DNA from: Varibaculum cambriense
Lineage (GTDB): Bacteria > Actinomycetota > Actinomycetes > Actinomycetales > Actinomycetaceae
Reading direction: 5' to 3'
DNA: 64,000 nt
NCBI RefSeq assembly: GCF_002848005.1
Contig: NZ_PKHX01000010.1
Coordinates: forward strand, 11,294 to 75,293
The notes under the pieces were generated by a model. That model was not told the origin of the DNA. It searched no databases and was given only the letters and a program-made list of their open reading frames with translations. Positions 44,691 to 54,106 of this stretch are shown piece by piece. Position numbers and translations under genes: made by a program. Each line of letters begins with the position of its first letter. The first letter of the stretch is position 1.

Positions 44691-45554
44691 CTACTGATTA
44701 TTTCCGGACTCGCTCGGTTCGGGATTAGGACTGGGATTCTCTGTCCCGCCTGTGCTCGGCTTTTGGGTAGGAGTCTCCTGGGTAGGAGCAGGGGCCGCAG
44801 GCGTAGTTTGCGTGGCACTCGGCTGTCGCCTGGTCTCGACCTCGGTGGGCTGGGTGGTGCTAGGTTCGCTCGTTTCACGACTGGAGCGGGTAGTTTCCGG
44901 GGTCGAAGAGCTGGTAGTAGTACTTTGTGAAGTCGTAGTTTCATGTTCTTCCGGCGGCAAGACCTGCCGAGAAGAAATCATTAACGCCACTACGACTACC
45001 GCTCCGGTCAGTAGCGCCACAATCGCAGTAACGATTCCCGCCACTTTCAATAAGCGGCGTTTATCAGCGCGTTCCTCCTCATATTCTTGCTCTTCCCGTA
45101 GTTTTTCCGCGTCGACTTGCGGATCGTAGGCGGGAGGAACCCCTTGCGGATAAGAATCTACTTCCGGGGTGGCAGCGGCGGGATCAATCGGAGGCAGCTG
45201 GGTAGTAACTGCTCCCGAATCCGGATAGGAATTCCCGGATCCGTCAAGTACCCGGGTACCCGCCGCATGGGCAGGAACATAACCGGTGCTGGTTGCGGCG
45301 GGAGCATTAGCATTAGGAATCGCTTCCGTTTGAGCATTGGCGGCTAAGGCAGCGGCATCAGGAACTGCCGAGGGCGCGCCTGCCGGCGGATTCGGTACCG
45401 AGATTTTCCTTTGCGCGGCACTGTCAACATCAGGCTGAGCTACCTGCCGAGTGATCCGTCGATTAGTTTGCCGTCCCCGTGGAACATAGGCATTTGCCAT
45501 CGCTCCCCCGGGCAGATATTCGGTAGGTTTATCGTCTGAGGCATCTTTGCTCAT
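44691..45554 (-). CDS. Single-pass membrane protein with Ser/Thr/Pro-rich external tail
   Basis: A 287-residue protein. The cytosolic part (about 1-170) is Pro/Ala-rich and ends in a charged DAEKLREEQEYEEERADKRR segment. One helix follows at about 172-195 (VAGIVTAIVALLTGAVVVVAL), then a low-complexity Ser/Thr/Pro/Glu tail to the end. No family recognised. Such proteins are common in actinobacterial envelopes. It stands alone, with its promoter in the 171-bp gap shared with fumC. Confidence 0.75.
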   Translation of the reverse strand: MSKDASDDKPTEYLPGGAMANAYVPRGRQTNRRITRQVAQPDVDSAAQRKISVPNPPAGAPSAVPDAAALAANAQTEAIPNANAPAATSTGYVPAHAAGTRVLDGSGNSYPDSGAVTTQLPPIDPAAATPEVDSYPQGVPPAYDPQVDAEKLREEQEYEEERADKRRLLKVAGIVTAIVALLTGAVVVVALMISSRQVLPPEEHETTTSQSTTTSSSTPETTRSSRETSEPSTTQPTEVETRRQPSATQTTPAAPAPTQETPTQKPSTGGTENPSPNPEPSESGNNQ

Positions 45555-45725
45555 GGTGCTCCCACTTTCTGTCGTTACTTCCAGTCTAAGGGGCTACCAC
45601 CTCTAAAATCACACCTGCAGCAAATTTCAAGACTTTTCCCCGGATTTTTAGGACGTTCTTCGCACCCAACCCAGGTAGGCTAGTAGCTAAGTAATCGTTT
45701 ATCACTAACATCAAAGGAGCTACAC

Positions 45726-47126
45726 GTGAGCGAAGAATATCGGATTGAACATGACACCATGGGGGAAGTTCGAGTTCCTAAGGACGCCCTCTACGCAGCC
45801 CAAACTCAAAGGGCGGTAGAAAATTTCCCGATTTCAGGTCGCACTCTTTCCAGCCACCATATTGCTGCTTTAGGGCAAATCAAACGGGCCGCGGCAATCG
45901 CTAACGCCGAACTAGAGGTAATCGATACCGAAACCCGTGACGCCATTGTTAAAGGCGCGGAAGAGGTTATCACTGGTAAACATGATGACCAGTTCCCGAT
46001 CGATATTTTCCAAACCGGATCCGGCACCTCCTCGAATATGAACACCAACGAGGTCGTCGCCACCCTGGCAACCGGATTTAAGGGCAGCAAAGTTCACCCC
46101 AATGACCATGTGAACGCTTCCCAGTCCTCTAATGACGTGTTCCCCTCCTCGATTCATATCGCCGCTTACGAGGCCGTCGAGCACGCCCTCCTGCCGAAGC
46201 TAGATCAGCTAGCCACCAGCCTAGAAAAGAAAGCCGAAGAGTTCGCCAATATCGTTAAGGCCGGGCGCACCCACCTAATGGATGCCACCCCGATTATGCT
46301 GGGGCAAGAGTTCTCTGGCTATGCCACGCAGGTACGCAAAGGCATTGACCGAGTAAAGGACGCAGAAAAGAACCTGGCAGAACTACCGTTGGGCGGAACT
46401 GCCGTCGGTACCGGCATTAACACTCCCGAAGGTTTCTCCGAGCGAGTGATTGCCCTAATCGCCGAGAACATGGATTTGCCGTTCCGTCAGGCCGATAACC
46501 ATTTCGAAGCCCAAGCCGCGCAAGACTCCCTAGTAGAAATGTCGGGAGCCTTGCGGGTAGTAGCAGTTTCCTTCGTGAAGATCGCCAATGATCTGCGCTG
46601 GGCTTCCTCCGGACCGCGCTGCGGCCTCGGCGAAATCACTTTGCCGGATCTGCAGCCGGGCTCTTCGATTATGCCTGGCAAGATTAACCCGGTATTGCCG
46701 GAGGCAACCGTGCAGGTAGCTGCCCAGGTAATCGGTAACGATCAGACGATCGCTTTCGCGGGTGCTCAAGGCAACTTCGACCTGTTGGTGATGCTGCCGG
46801 TAATGGCAGTTGACCTGCTAGAGTCGATTAACTGCCTGGGAGCAGTCGCCGGTCTGCTGGCCGAGCGCTGCGTAGACGGTATCGTGGCTAACCCGGAGCA
46901 CTGCCTGGAATTGGCCGAATCTTCGGCTTCGATTGTGACTCCGCTGAACCGTTACATCGGCTATGAAAATGCCGCTAAGATCGCTAAGCACGCGGTGAAA
47001 GAGAAGATGACGGTCAAGGAATCGGCTCTGGATCTGGGATTTGTTGAGCGCGGGGAAATCAGTGAGGAAGATTTAGATAAAGCGCTAAATGTTGCTGATA
47101 TGACTCACCCGAAAGCCAGCAAGTAA
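45726..47126 (+). CDS. fumC: Fumarate hydratase class II
   Basis: Interconverts fumarate and malate in the TCA cycle. The 466 residues have the superfamily signature [16 protein letters not shown] near residue 316, plus [14 protein letters not shown] and [18 protein letters not shown] in the first half; these separate it from aspartase and argininosuccinate lyase. GTG start behind AAAGGAG. It supplies malate alongside the shunt enzymes at the left end of the window. Confidence 0.97.
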   Translation: MSEEYRIEHDTMGEVRVPKDALYAAQTQRAVENFPISGRTLSSHHIAALGQIKRAAAIANAELEVIDTETRDAIVKGAEEVITGKHDDQFPIDIFQTGSGTSSNMNTNEVVATLATGFKGSKVHPNDHVNASQSSNDVFPSSIHIAAYEAVEHALLPKLDQLATSLEKKAEEFANIVKAGRTHLMDATPIMLGQEFSGYATQVRKGIDRVKDAEKNLAELPLGGTAVGTGINTPEGFSERVIALIAENMDLPFRQADNHFEAQAAQDSLVEMSGALRVVAVSFVKIANDLRWASSGPRCGLGEITLPDLQPGSSIMPGKINPVLPEATVQVAAQVIGNDQTIAFAGAQGNFDLLVMLPVMAVDLLESINCLGAVAGLLAERCVDGIVANPEHCLELAESSASIVTPLNRYIGYENAAKIAKHAVKEKMTVKESALDLGFVERGEISEEDLDKALNVADMTHPKASK

Positions 47127-47142
47127 CTAACTACTAACTAGG

Positions 47143-47180
47143 TCGCGCTTGCCAGTGACACCACTGGCAAGCGCGATTTT
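47143..47180. terminator. Bidirectional terminator between fumC and xthA
   Basis: A 15-bp perfect stem TCGCGCTTGCCAGTG with its complement, loop ACAC, then TTTTAT on the plus strand. It separates convergent genes. Confidence 0.9.
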
Positions 47181-48024
47181 ATATTTCGTAGCTAACCACC
47201 ACGGGAGCATGATCGGAAAAACGCTGGTCATAGGCCGCGGCACGATCCACTTGTTGGCTGCGCGCCACCTGTGCCAAACGTGGGGTGGCCAGCTGATAAT
47301 CAATGCGCCACCCGGCATTATTATCGAAGGCTTTACCCCGCCAGGACCACCAGGAATAGGGTCCTTGCACCTCACCGGCAAGGTTACGCACCACATCTAC
47401 CCACCCCTGCTCGCGCCAGCGGTCCAAGAAAGCGATTTCTTCATCTAAGACTCCGGCGCGTTTATTGTGGTTAGGTTTCCAGTTCTTAATATCCAGCTCG
47501 GTATGCACCACATTGAAATCTCCGGCTACCAGCACTAAGGGATCCGTATTTTCCGAGCACGCGTCCGCACTCATCAGCTGCTCTAGACGTTTCTCGATTC
47601 GCTCTAAGTGCGCCATTTTGTGGTCTTGTTTTTCGGTTCCCACTTCCCCGGAATGAAAATAGGCGGAGATTACTCGCAGCTGCGCATCCGCTTTCCCGCC
47701 TTCGTTTTCCCGGGTCAATACGGCTTCTAACCAGCGGCCACCATCTTGGGGAACTTCGACCGGTACCGTATCCGCCTGGGAATCTGCTAGGCGCCAAGGG
47801 GAGGATTTACGCACCGCGACTGCTACTCCCGCGCGCCCTTTGAGCTGGGAAGCGTTCACCGCCACCTGCCAGTCATCCCCAAAAAGTTCCGAGGTGATTT
47901 CTTCGCTAGCCCGTACCTCTTGCGCCAAAACTACATCGGGATTTGCCTGTTCCAGCCAAGCATCCATTCCTTTACGAAACGCCGCGCGGATCCCATTGAC
48001 ATTAACTGTGGCTATTTTGAGCAT
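47179..48024 (-). CDS. xthA: Exodeoxyribonuclease III (AP endonuclease)
   Basis: Base-excision-repair nuclease of 281 residues. Active-site stretches: ATVNVNGIRA (Asn), VLAQEVRA (metal Glu), VAGDFNVVHTELD (Asp and Asn) and FSDHAPVVV (catalytic His) at the C-terminus. The gap to the upstream BMP lipoprotein gene is 26 bp, so it may be the last gene of the folD operon. Confidence 0.95.
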   Translation of the reverse strand: MLKIATVNVNGIRAAFRKGMDAWLEQANPDVVLAQEVRASEEITSELFGDDWQVAVNASQLKGRAGVAVAVRKSSPWRLADSQADTVPVEVPQDGGRWLEAVLTRENEGGKADAQLRVISAYFHSGEVGTEKQDHKMAHLERIEKRLEQLMSADACSENTDPLVLVAGDFNVVHTELDIKNWKPNHNKRAGVLDEEIAFLDRWREQGWVDVVRNLAGEVQGPYSWWSWRGKAFDNNAGWRIDYQLATPRLAQVARSQQVDRAAAYDQRFSDHAPVVVSYEI

Positions 48025-48050
48025 ATTTCCCCTTTACCTTACGTCCAGCT

Positions 48051-49160
48051 TTATCCTTGGTGAGCTGCGAGTTTTGTAATATCGATTTTTCCGCTGTCGA
48101 TCTGACTGCGAATACCTGCCAATTCGGCGGTGAGGCTATCAGAGAATCGGGGGGCATAATCGCCCCAACCAGCCAGTTTAACGCCGGAGTTCTTTAGCGT
48201 TCCCCGGTAGTCTTTCCCGGCAACAGAACCGGTTTGCAGCTGTTTAAGTAACTTTTTTACACACCCGGCAGGATCCACCACCGTGGAAGTGAGCACGTTA
48301 CCTTTTAGCTGCGCAGAAGTGGCGGCCAAGTCTTGCCCGTTCCAGATAGCGGCAGCTTCTTTCGCCGCAAGTCCTTCTACTACGGCAGATTCTCCCGGGG
48401 ACGCCATTACAAAAATCACGTCCACCTGGTTATCTGCTAATTTGAGTAGCTGGTCGCGCAGCTGCTCACCTGCTACCTGAAGCGGCCCGCCAGCACTTTG
48501 ATCCCAAGCCGCCAGCTCTACTCCCGACCCTTTGAACTGGTTATAGTACTCAACCCCGAGACGGAAGGCATTTGCCCAAGAAGTTGCGGTGTCGATACCC
48601 GGATTCACCTCCGGATCTTTAACGGTATTGTCTGCCGCTAAATCACTCACTGCCCCCACGCGGCCACTCTTGGTGACTCCCGCAGCCGCATATCCGGCTA
48701 AGAATGCAGGCTGCCGGAGATCAAAATCGATACCACTGGCATTAGTTAACGCTTTGGTTTTCCCGACCGCTCCCATGACCGCAAAATCCATCTCGGCATG
48801 GTCTTTAGCGATCTGCAACACGGCTCCGGCAAATCCGGGTTCTAACGAAAGCACATTTTTACATTTATTTTCCCGGAGCTTGCCTGCAATCTCTGCCGTT
48901 TTGTCTACGCTGAGATTGACGGCCTTGGCTACCTGCTTATTCTCCGGCTTTCCCAGCGCCTCCCCCACGGCTTTCCCTAACGCCACTGCTCTAATATCTT
49001 GCGAATTCTTTTTTTCCACTAGGCAAAAAGCTTTGTTTGCCTGCATGTTTGCCGGATCCGAGGTGCGAGGGGTTTCCTGTGGCGGGGAGGTGCAGGCCCC
49101 CAGAGTAAGCGCCAAGGCAGCCGCCCAGGTTAAGCCAATCGATACTTTCCGCAAGCGCAT
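48051..49160 (-). CDS. BMP-family substrate-binding lipoprotein
   Basis: A 369-residue lipoprotein with a lipobox at LTLGAC (Cys about 22). The body is a basic-membrane-protein (Med/TmpC-like) binding fold, as in nucleoside ABC importers: DFAVMGAVGKTK, then QPAFLAGYAAAGVTKSGRVGAVSD and FRLGVEYYNQFKG. No permease or ATPase genes are nearby, so it may work with a distant transporter or as a stand-alone receptor. It is 14 bp after folD. Confidence 0.85.
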   Translation of the reverse strand: MRLRKVSIGLTWAAALALTLGACTSPPQETPRTSDPANMQANKAFCLVEKKNSQDIRAVALGKAVGEALGKPENKQVAKAVNLSVDKTAEIAGKLRENKCKNVLSLEPGFAGAVLQIAKDHAEMDFAVMGAVGKTKALTNASGIDFDLRQPAFLAGYAAAGVTKSGRVGAVSDLAADNTVKDPEVNPGIDTATSWANAFRLGVEYYNQFKGSGVELAAWDQSAGGPLQVAGEQLRDQLLKLADNQVDVIFVMASPGESAVVEGLAAKEAAAIWNGQDLAATSAQLKGNVLTSTVVDPAGCVKKLLKQLQTGSVAGKDYRGTLKNSGVKLAGWGDYAPRFSDSLTAELAGIRSQIDSGKIDITKLAAHQG

Positions 49161-49174
49161 CTACTGTTACCCGC

Positions 49175-50077
49175 CTATTTTGCGTGCCGCATCGCGGTTT
49201 CTACCACATTGAGCAGCAGATTCGCTCGGGTCATCGGTCCGATTCCTCCCGGGTTCGGTGAAAGCCAACCTGCCACTTTATCTACCCCGTCGGCCACATC
49301 GCCCTCTAGCCGGGCTTTCCCGGTTTCCGGGTTCACGGCGCCGCGAGATACCCCCACATCGAGGACTGCCGCGCCCTCTTTAACCATCTCGGGTCGAATA
49401 ATTCCTGCCGAGCCGGCACAGGCGACAATCACGTCCGCCTGGCGGGTATGGGCAGCTAAATCCCGGGTTCCGGTATGGCAGCAGGTGACGGTGGCATTAA
49501 TGTCTTTGCGAGTAAGCATTAGCGGCAGCGAACGTCCCACGGTGGTACCGCGCCCTACTACGCATACCTGCGCGCCCTCCAGCGGCACCTGGTATTGCTG
49601 CAGTAAATCTATACAGGCGCGCGGGGTGCAAGGCAGCGGCGAGGTTACCGGCTCTTTGACTCGCAGCACCAGCCTTCCTAAGTTCATGGGGTGTAGTCCG
49701 TCCGCATCCTTATCAGGATCGATTGCTTCTAATACCTGGTTGACATCGATCTGGCGGGGCAGGGGTAGCTGCACAATATAGCCGGTACAAGCCGGATTCT
49801 CGTTGAGTTTTTCAATTTCGGCTAAAACCTGGGCAGTGGAAACTGTCTCGGGTAGTTCCACCCGAATCGACTCGATTCCTACCTCGGCACAGTCGCGGTG
49901 TTTACCGGCCACATAGGAAACCGATCCCGGGTCGGAGCCCACCAAAATAGTGCCTAGCCCTGGTTTGATTCCCTGTTCATGCAGGCGCTCTACCTGCTGA
50001 CGCATTTGTTCTTTTAACTGCCGAGCCCGCGCCGCCCCATCTAGCAGAACCGCGTCCCCGCTCCAACCCTTACGCAT
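49175..50077 (-). CDS. folD: Methylenetetrahydrofolate dehydrogenase/cyclohydrolase
   Basis: Bifunctional one-carbon enzyme producing 10-formyl-THF and NADPH. The 300 residues contain [15 protein letters not shown] (catalytic Lys in the Y-x-x-x-K motif), [14 protein letters not shown], the [10 protein letters not shown] block, the nucleotide-binding [13 protein letters not shown] and the C-terminal [13 protein letters not shown]. It follows glyA, which supplies its substrate 5,10-methylene-THF. Confidence 0.97.
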   Translation of the reverse strand: MRKGWSGDAVLLDGAARARQLKEQMRQQVERLHEQGIKPGLGTILVGSDPGSVSYVAGKHRDCAEVGIESIRVELPETVSTAQVLAEIEKLNENPACTGYIVQLPLPRQIDVNQVLEAIDPDKDADGLHPMNLGRLVLRVKEPVTSPLPCTPRACIDLLQQYQVPLEGAQVCVVGRGTTVGRSLPLMLTRKDINATVTCCHTGTRDLAAHTRQADVIVACAGSAGIIRPEMVKEGAAVLDVGVSRGAVNPETGKARLEGDVADGVDKVAGWLSPNPGGIGPMTRANLLLNVVETAMRHAK

Positions 50078-50096
50078 TTATTCTCCTTAGTTTGCG

Positions 50097-50129
50097 GACG
50101 CGGGCAGACCCTGTCAGTCTGCCCGCGTC
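50097..50129 (-). terminator. Hairpin between glyA and folD
   Basis: A 13-bp perfect stem GACGCGGGCAGAC/GTCTGCCCGCGTC with a 7-nt loop, 22 bp after the glyA stop. No T-run follows on the minus strand, so it may attenuate rather than stop transcription into folD. Confidence 0.7.
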
Positions 50130-50151
50130 GCTATCGATTAGTTATTGCGCC

Positions 50152-51444
50152 TTACGCTGTCTGGTTGAGCCCCACGTACAGCGGGAAACGCTTAATCAGG
50201 GCTTTTACGCGCTCGCGATAGCTGGAAGTGTCAACTTCCCCCTTGCAAGCATCTACCAGCACTCCGGCAATGATCTCCGCTACTTCGGTGAATTCTTTCT
50301 TCCCGAAACCGCGAGTAGCCAGCGCCGGGGTACCGATACGCAGCCCGGAACCTACCCGGGGAGGACGCGGATCGAAGGGCACGGTGTTGCGGTTAATGGT
50401 AATCCCGGCTTCATGTAGCAGATCTTCTCCTTGCTGCCCATCCAGCGGCGAGTTACGCAGATCCACCATCACCAGGTGTACATCAGTTCCGCCGGTCAAC
50501 AAGGAAATCCCACATTCGGCAACGTCTGGTTGGGTTAGCCGTTTGGCCAGGATCTTCGCGCCCTCTAGGGTGCGTTTTTGCCGGTCTTTAAACTCATCGC
50601 TGCCGGCAATCTTCATGGCGACTGCTTTCGCCGCTACTACATGCATCAAGGGACCGCCCTGTTGCCCGGGGAAAACCGCGGAATTGATTTTCTTGCCGAG
50701 CTCTTTATCGCGCGACAAAATCATCCCGGAACGCGGCCCTCCCAAAGTCTTGTGAACGGTCGTAGAAACCACATCGGAATAAGGCACCGGGTTCGGGTGC
50801 AAGCCGGCAGCTACCAGCCCCGCAAAGTGCGCCATATCGGTCCATAAATAGGCGCCGACCTCATCTGCGATCTCCCGGAAGGCTTTAAAGTCTTCCTGGC
50901 GAGGATACGCCGACCAGCCGGCGATAATTACTTTGGGGCGATACTTCAAGGCCGCATCGCGCACCTGATTCATATCCACCCAGCTGCTCTCTTTATCTAC
51001 CTGGTAGGCGGTGGCGTTATAAAGCTGGCCGGAGAAATTGATTTTCATCCCGTGGGTAAGATGCCCGCCGTGATCTAACGCCAGACCCATAATGGTGTCC
51101 CCCGGCTTAGCCAGGGCAGCTAGTACGGCCGCATTGGCTTGCGCACCCGAATGGGGCTGCACATTAGCGAACTCGGCAGAAAATACTTCCTTAGCGCGAT
51201 CCCGAGCCAGGTTCTCGGCGACATCTACCGCTTTGCAGCCCCCATAGTAGCGGCGACCCGGGTAGCCTTCCGCATATTTATTGGTGAGGACGGATCCTTG
51301 CGCCTGCAGCACGGCGCGCGGCACAAAGTTTTCGGAAGCGATCATTTCCAAAGTGCCACGTTGCCGCTCTAACTCTTGGTTTAGCACCGCTGCAATCTCG
51401 GGATCTACTTGTGAAATGGATTGAATAAGAAGCTTGTCTCCCAT
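50152..51444 (-). CDS. glyA: Serine hydroxymethyltransferase
   Basis: PLP enzyme interconverting serine and glycine and loading one-carbon units on folate. The 430 residues carry the PLP-lysine motif [16 protein letters not shown] (Lys about 232), an N-terminal region with [10 protein letters not shown] and [15 protein letters not shown], and [13 protein letters not shown]. The start ATG at 51444 has AAGGAAAA upstream. Its leader holds a ZTP-type riboswitch, which links expression to folate stress. Confidence 0.98.
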   Translation of the reverse strand: MGDKLLIQSISQVDPEIAAVLNQELERQRGTLEMIASENFVPRAVLQAQGSVLTNKYAEGYPGRRYYGGCKAVDVAENLARDRAKEVFSAEFANVQPHSGAQANAAVLAALAKPGDTIMGLALDHGGHLTHGMKINFSGQLYNATAYQVDKESSWVDMNQVRDAALKYRPKVIIAGWSAYPRQEDFKAFREIADEVGAYLWTDMAHFAGLVAAGLHPNPVPYSDVVSTTVHKTLGGPRSGMILSRDKELGKKINSAVFPGQQGGPLMHVVAAKAVAMKIAGSDEFKDRQKRTLEGAKILAKRLTQPDVAECGISLLTGGTDVHLVMVDLRNSPLDGQQGEDLLHEAGITINRNTVPFDPRPPRVGSGLRIGTPALATRGFGKKEFTEVAEIIAGVLVDACKGEVDTSSYRERVKALIKRFPLYVGLNQTA

Positions 51445-51476
51445 TGAGTTTTCCTTATTTTCGTAGTGCCAAATCA

Positions 51477-51545
51477 GCCCAGGCGAGCGACTGATTGCCC
51501 CTTGCTCCCCGGTGGTATCCCACCTACGCCAGTCACGGTTACGCC
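51477..51545 (-). ncRNA. ZTP (pfl motif) riboswitch candidate in the glyA leader
   Basis: Read on the minus strand, the leader holds the two conserved halves of the ZTP/ZMP aptamer in order: CCGTGACTGGCG, then a small hairpin GGTGGGATACCACCGGGGAGC, a linker, and CTCGCCTGGGC. The family senses ZTP/ZMP, which builds up when 10-formyl-THF is low, and commonly controls glyA, folD and pur genes. A GTCACGGT segment just upstream can pair with the aptamer's ACCGTGAC, and AATCAG/CTGATT can pair around the GCCTGGGC half. Either could be the switching partner. No strong terminator follows, so translational control is more likely. Confidence 0.85.
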
Positions 51546-51704
51546 CTAAGTCTACCGTGACCGAGGGCGCTTTTACCTAAATATTTCCTTGATGTTTATC
51601 GTCTCTATTTCCGACACGCCGACCCACCAGCATTAACACCAATCCTACGAATTTCTGCGTGCCACAAAATGCCACTGAAAATACCCTGTCTTATTGGGGA
51701 TAGC

Positions 51705-52406
51705 CTACCTCAGTTTCGGGTCTGCAAGCCAAACAGCGCCGCAAATTCTGCCATCTTCAAATAGCACTTTGGCCGGTCCTACCTTGCGGTGCAACCTGCC
51801 GCAAGACATATATGAAGCGCTCACAAGATCGCCGGAATAGTCATAAGCCGTGACCGCCGGGAGAGGCCCGAAACTGCCGACAAGACAGGTGGAAGGAGTA
51901 GTTTCCTCCACAATGTAATGTTCGATTACTATTACCCCGTGCCCTTTAGTCAGTACCCACTTGTGTTTACCGTAACGGACTTGCCCGTAGGTTCCAGCTT
52001 CATCTGACCAGATACCAATATCATTACCGGGTTCAAAATCGTGCAGTTCTTCCAAATACCAGCGTAGCTCGGTAAACAAGTCACGGAAACTGAGATCGGG
52101 GTTTATATCGACTAGCGGATACAGCTTAGATTTTTGCTGCTCAATAAATACTTGCACCGCCCGGTCTGATTCTGGTCTGCCTGGCCAATATTTTGAGGGA
52201 AAACAGCGGGCAAACTCTGCGGGTTCTTCCTCAAATTGGCCCACCTGGCTGACTTTCTTGCTACCTACATATAGCCGCAGCGTAGCGGTAAAGGGAATAC
52301 CGGAGGCAAAAATACGAACAATGGTGTCTCTTGCCACCTCGGCTTCGATATAGGGCTCGATGCCACTGCCTTCTACCCACAAGAATTTATCGTTATCGAA
52401 GTTCAT
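51705..52406 (-). CDS. Uncharacterised cytosolic protein beside the fibre locus
   Basis: A 233-residue soluble protein with no family I recognise. ATG 52406 is chosen for GGGAGG 7 nt upstream; the frame is open to 52469 without a better start. It has a strand-rich first half (FLWVEGSGIEPYIEAEVARDTIVRIF), a helical FTELRWYLEELHDFE segment and a Gly-rich C-terminal end. It overlaps the 65-residue membrane protein gene by 14 bp, so both are expressed from the motif-bearing promoter at 52597. Confidence 0.7.
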   Translation of the reverse strand: MNFDNDKFLWVEGSGIEPYIEAEVARDTIVRIFASGIPFTATLRLYVGSKKVSQVGQFEEEPAEFARCFPSKYWPGRPESDRAVQVFIEQQKSKLYPLVDINPDLSFRDLFTELRWYLEELHDFEPGNDIGIWSDEAGTYGQVRYGKHKWVLTKGHGVIVIEHYIVEETTPSTCLVGSFGPLPAVTAYDYSGDLVSASYMSCGRLHRKVGPAKVLFEDGRICGAVWLADPKLR

Positions 52407-52590
52407 CTTTATCCTCCCGCCGAGTTTTACGAATATCAAGCAAAGTGAAGATCGTGGCCACGGCGACAATCACCAGCACGGACAGGTTCACGATTCCCTT
52501 CCAAAACGGGCTTAACGGGGCAAATAACATCAAGAGATTCCCGGCGACAGCCACGCCCACAAGCACAAAGGAGATTTTCAAATAGTTCAT
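52393..52590 (-). CDS. Small two-helix membrane protein
   Basis: 65 residues: helix at about 4-24 (LKISFVLVGVAVAGNLLMLF), a short PLSPFWKG turn, helix at about 33-53, and a charged tail (DIRKTRREDKDELR). No family recognised. The ATG lies 6 nt after the TACATA of a GCGCCCTA element, so it is probably read from a leaderless transcript shared with the 233-residue protein. Confidence 0.7.
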   Translation of the reverse strand: MNYLKISFVLVGVAVAGNLLMLFAPLSPFWKGIVNLSVLVIVAVATIFTLLDIRKTRREDKDELR

Positions 52591-52596
52591 GACTTA

Positions 52597-52608
52597 TATG
52601 TAGGGCGC
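52597..52608 (-). promoter_or_regulatory. GCGCCCTANNTA element 1 (leaderless promoter)
   Basis: GCGCCCTACATA on the minus strand, then six bases to the ATG at 52590. It forms a divergent pair with element 2. Confidence 0.75.
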
Positions 52609-52629
52609 ACGTTGTTTGCGAGAAATCCC

Positions 52630-52641
52630 GCGCCCTATGTA
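52630..52641 (+). promoter_or_regulatory. GCGCCCTANNTA element 2 (leaderless promoter)
   Basis: GCGCCCTATGTA followed by six bases to the ATG at 52648. A TTGTTT lies 18 bp upstream of TATGTA and may be the -35. Confidence 0.75.
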
Positions 52642-52647
52642 AGAGGC

Positions 52648-53064
52648 ATGGATGATTTTTTGAAACTGGACTTTAGGATCACTTCCCTACTGGATGCGAT
52701 GCTTGCGGTGGGTCGGGCCTTCCCCTATTGGGACAAGACCAAGATTAAGGTGGGGGTAAGCCTGGAACGGACCGAAAACGGATACTTGCCAGCCGTGACG
52801 GTGCATATAGAAAATGCGGAAGGCGAAGCCGAAGATGTATCAGCTGAGAAGTCTCGGGTGGCCTCAAAGGCGACGCTGCTTGCTCTGGCAATGGAAAACA
52901 TGGGGACTATGACCCTAGAGGGTGCAAAAGTAGAACTTTACCCCATGCCGGGGATCGTAAGCGCATCTTTGGAAGTTGAAACTCTCGGGGACCGGCAAAA
53001 GGAAAGCCTGGACAATATTATTAGTCGCTGGGTGTTTGGGAAAAACTACCCCGGTGTCTATTAA
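52648..53064 (+). CDS. Small cytosolic protein of a local paralogous family (one domain)
   Basis: A 138-residue acidic protein without signal or membrane segments. The start is fixed by the GCGCCCTA element; the open frame begins earlier at 52612. It ends with a pattern shared by its neighbours: AKVELYPMPGIVSASLEVETLGDRQKESLDNIISRW, i.e. a strand, strand, D-x-x-Q, helix unit also found in the 301- and 119-residue proteins. Function unknown. The cytosolic, paralogous array of small acidic proteins could suggest immunity-like or chaperone roles. Confidence 0.75.
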   Translation: MDDFLKLDFRITSLLDAMLAVGRAFPYWDKTKIKVGVSLERTENGYLPAVTVHIENAEGEAEDVSAEKSRVASKATLLALAMENMGTMTLEGAKVELYPMPGIVSASLEVETLGDRQKESLDNIISRWVFGKNYPGVY

Positions 53065-53078
53065 CCGCCGAAAACTGC

Positions 53079-53090
53079 GCGCCCTACGAA
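53079..53090 (+). promoter_or_regulatory. GCGCCCTANNNA element 3 (leaderless promoter)
   Basis: GCGCCCTACGAA, then six bases to the ATG at 53097. Preceded by AAAACTGC, closely like element 5 (GGAACTGC). Confidence 0.7.
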
Positions 53091-53096
53091 TAAGGT

Positions 53097-54002
53097 ATGA
53101 GCGATTTTGACGAGGTAAAACGATCCGTAAGTGAGCTACTACAGTTCATGGAGGAATATGTAAGAGATTACAAGCACCCCCTTGTTCCTTGGGGGGTTCT
53201 GGAAGTAGTAGTTTCCCCAATAACGGGAATATCGCTTTTTCCAGGTGTCGAGGTTAAACGGCTAGGACTCAAAAAGCCTGAGGAACGAAACGACCAAGAA
53301 TTACGAAAAAAGCTAAACAGAATGCTTACGATTCCGAACGTTAACTCAAAAAATATAGGCTTGCCGCACATTTTAGGAGCTTCAATTACAGTGATCGGGA
53401 GTGAGTCCGTTTACGGCCAGCTGCTTCTTGATGGGGACGATTTGACCGCCGACCAGCAAGAAACAGTAGATGCTTTGGTGAAGGATTGGGATGTTGAAGA
53501 AGACGATGCGGGATACGTTACCCCGCATATTGAAAAAATATCTGGCCATGAAACCATCACCCAAAAATCTAACGAACTTTTTGACTGTCTGCTAGATATT
53601 GCGTCTAAGCGGAAAAAGAGCTTTAAGAAAATGGCATACGTAGGCGCAGAGTTGGCAAAGAATCTTGAGGGACAGCCCAAAATATCCCTTTGCGGATGGA
53701 ATATCCACACTGGGACCGACAGTAAATCGGAAGCCTTAAGAACCGAAGTAGAAACAAAAATGAACTCTCTAAACGAAGCGCTTGCGGCGGCGGAACTGCC
53801 CAAAGTAAGGTACGTCGAGATAAAGTTTTGGCCGCGTACAAGCCAAATATCGCCGGAGATGAGTTTTCCCACCGAAGCTGACAGCGAACAAGAAGCGGTA
53901 CTCCAAGACTTAAAGCGGTGTTGGTTTAAGCATCTAAATAGTTTGCACGAAACGGATGGAAAGTATTGTCCTGGCTGCGGAAAAACCAAGTGCCGGAACT
54001 GA
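53097..54002 (+). CDS. Two-domain member of the local paralogous family with zinc-ribbon-like tail
   Basis: A 301-residue cytosolic protein built of two copies of the unit found singly in the flanking genes. Copy 1 ends SITVIGSESVYGQLLLDG...DQQETVDALVKDW (about residue 145). Copy 2 ends VEIKFWPRTSQISPEMSF...EQEAVLQDLKRCW (about 283). The extreme C-terminus CPGCGKTKC could bind zinc. It is not seen in any family I know. Each copy is preceded by a segment with LxxLLxxxxxK-type helices. It starts 6 nt after element 3. Confidence 0.75.
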   Translation: MSDFDEVKRSVSELLQFMEEYVRDYKHPLVPWGVLEVVVSPITGISLFPGVEVKRLGLKKPEERNDQELRKKLNRMLTIPNVNSKNIGLPHILGASITVIGSESVYGQLLLDGDDLTADQQETVDALVKDWDVEEDDAGYVTPHIEKISGHETITQKSNELFDCLLDIASKRKKSFKKMAYVGAELAKNLEGQPKISLCGWNIHTGTDSKSEALRTEVETKMNSLNEALAAAELPKVRYVEIKFWPRTSQISPEMSFPTEADSEQEAVLQDLKRCWFKHLNSLHETDGKYCPGCGKTKCRN

Positions 54003-54019
54003 TTTTTGCCAGCTGACCC

Positions 54020-54031
54020 GCGCCCTAGGTG
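54020..54031 (+). promoter_or_regulatory. GCGCCCTANNTG element 4, apparently vestigial
   Basis: GCGCCCTAGGTG, then five bases and an ATG at 54037 that opens only a 48-codon frame overlapping the next gene. It lies 69 bp before element 5 and is probably a decayed duplicate. Confidence 0.55.
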
Positions 54032-54088
54032 GTGGCATGGGCAGGTGCTTTGCACCGGGCCCGAAACTTGTTTCAGTATCGGAACTGC

Positions 54089-54100
54089 GCGCCCTACGTA
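54089..54100 (+). promoter_or_regulatory. GCGCCCTANNTA element 5 (leaderless promoter)
   Basis: GCGCCCTACGTA followed by GTAGGC and the ATG at 54107. Confidence 0.75.
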
Positions 54101-54106
54101 GTAGGC

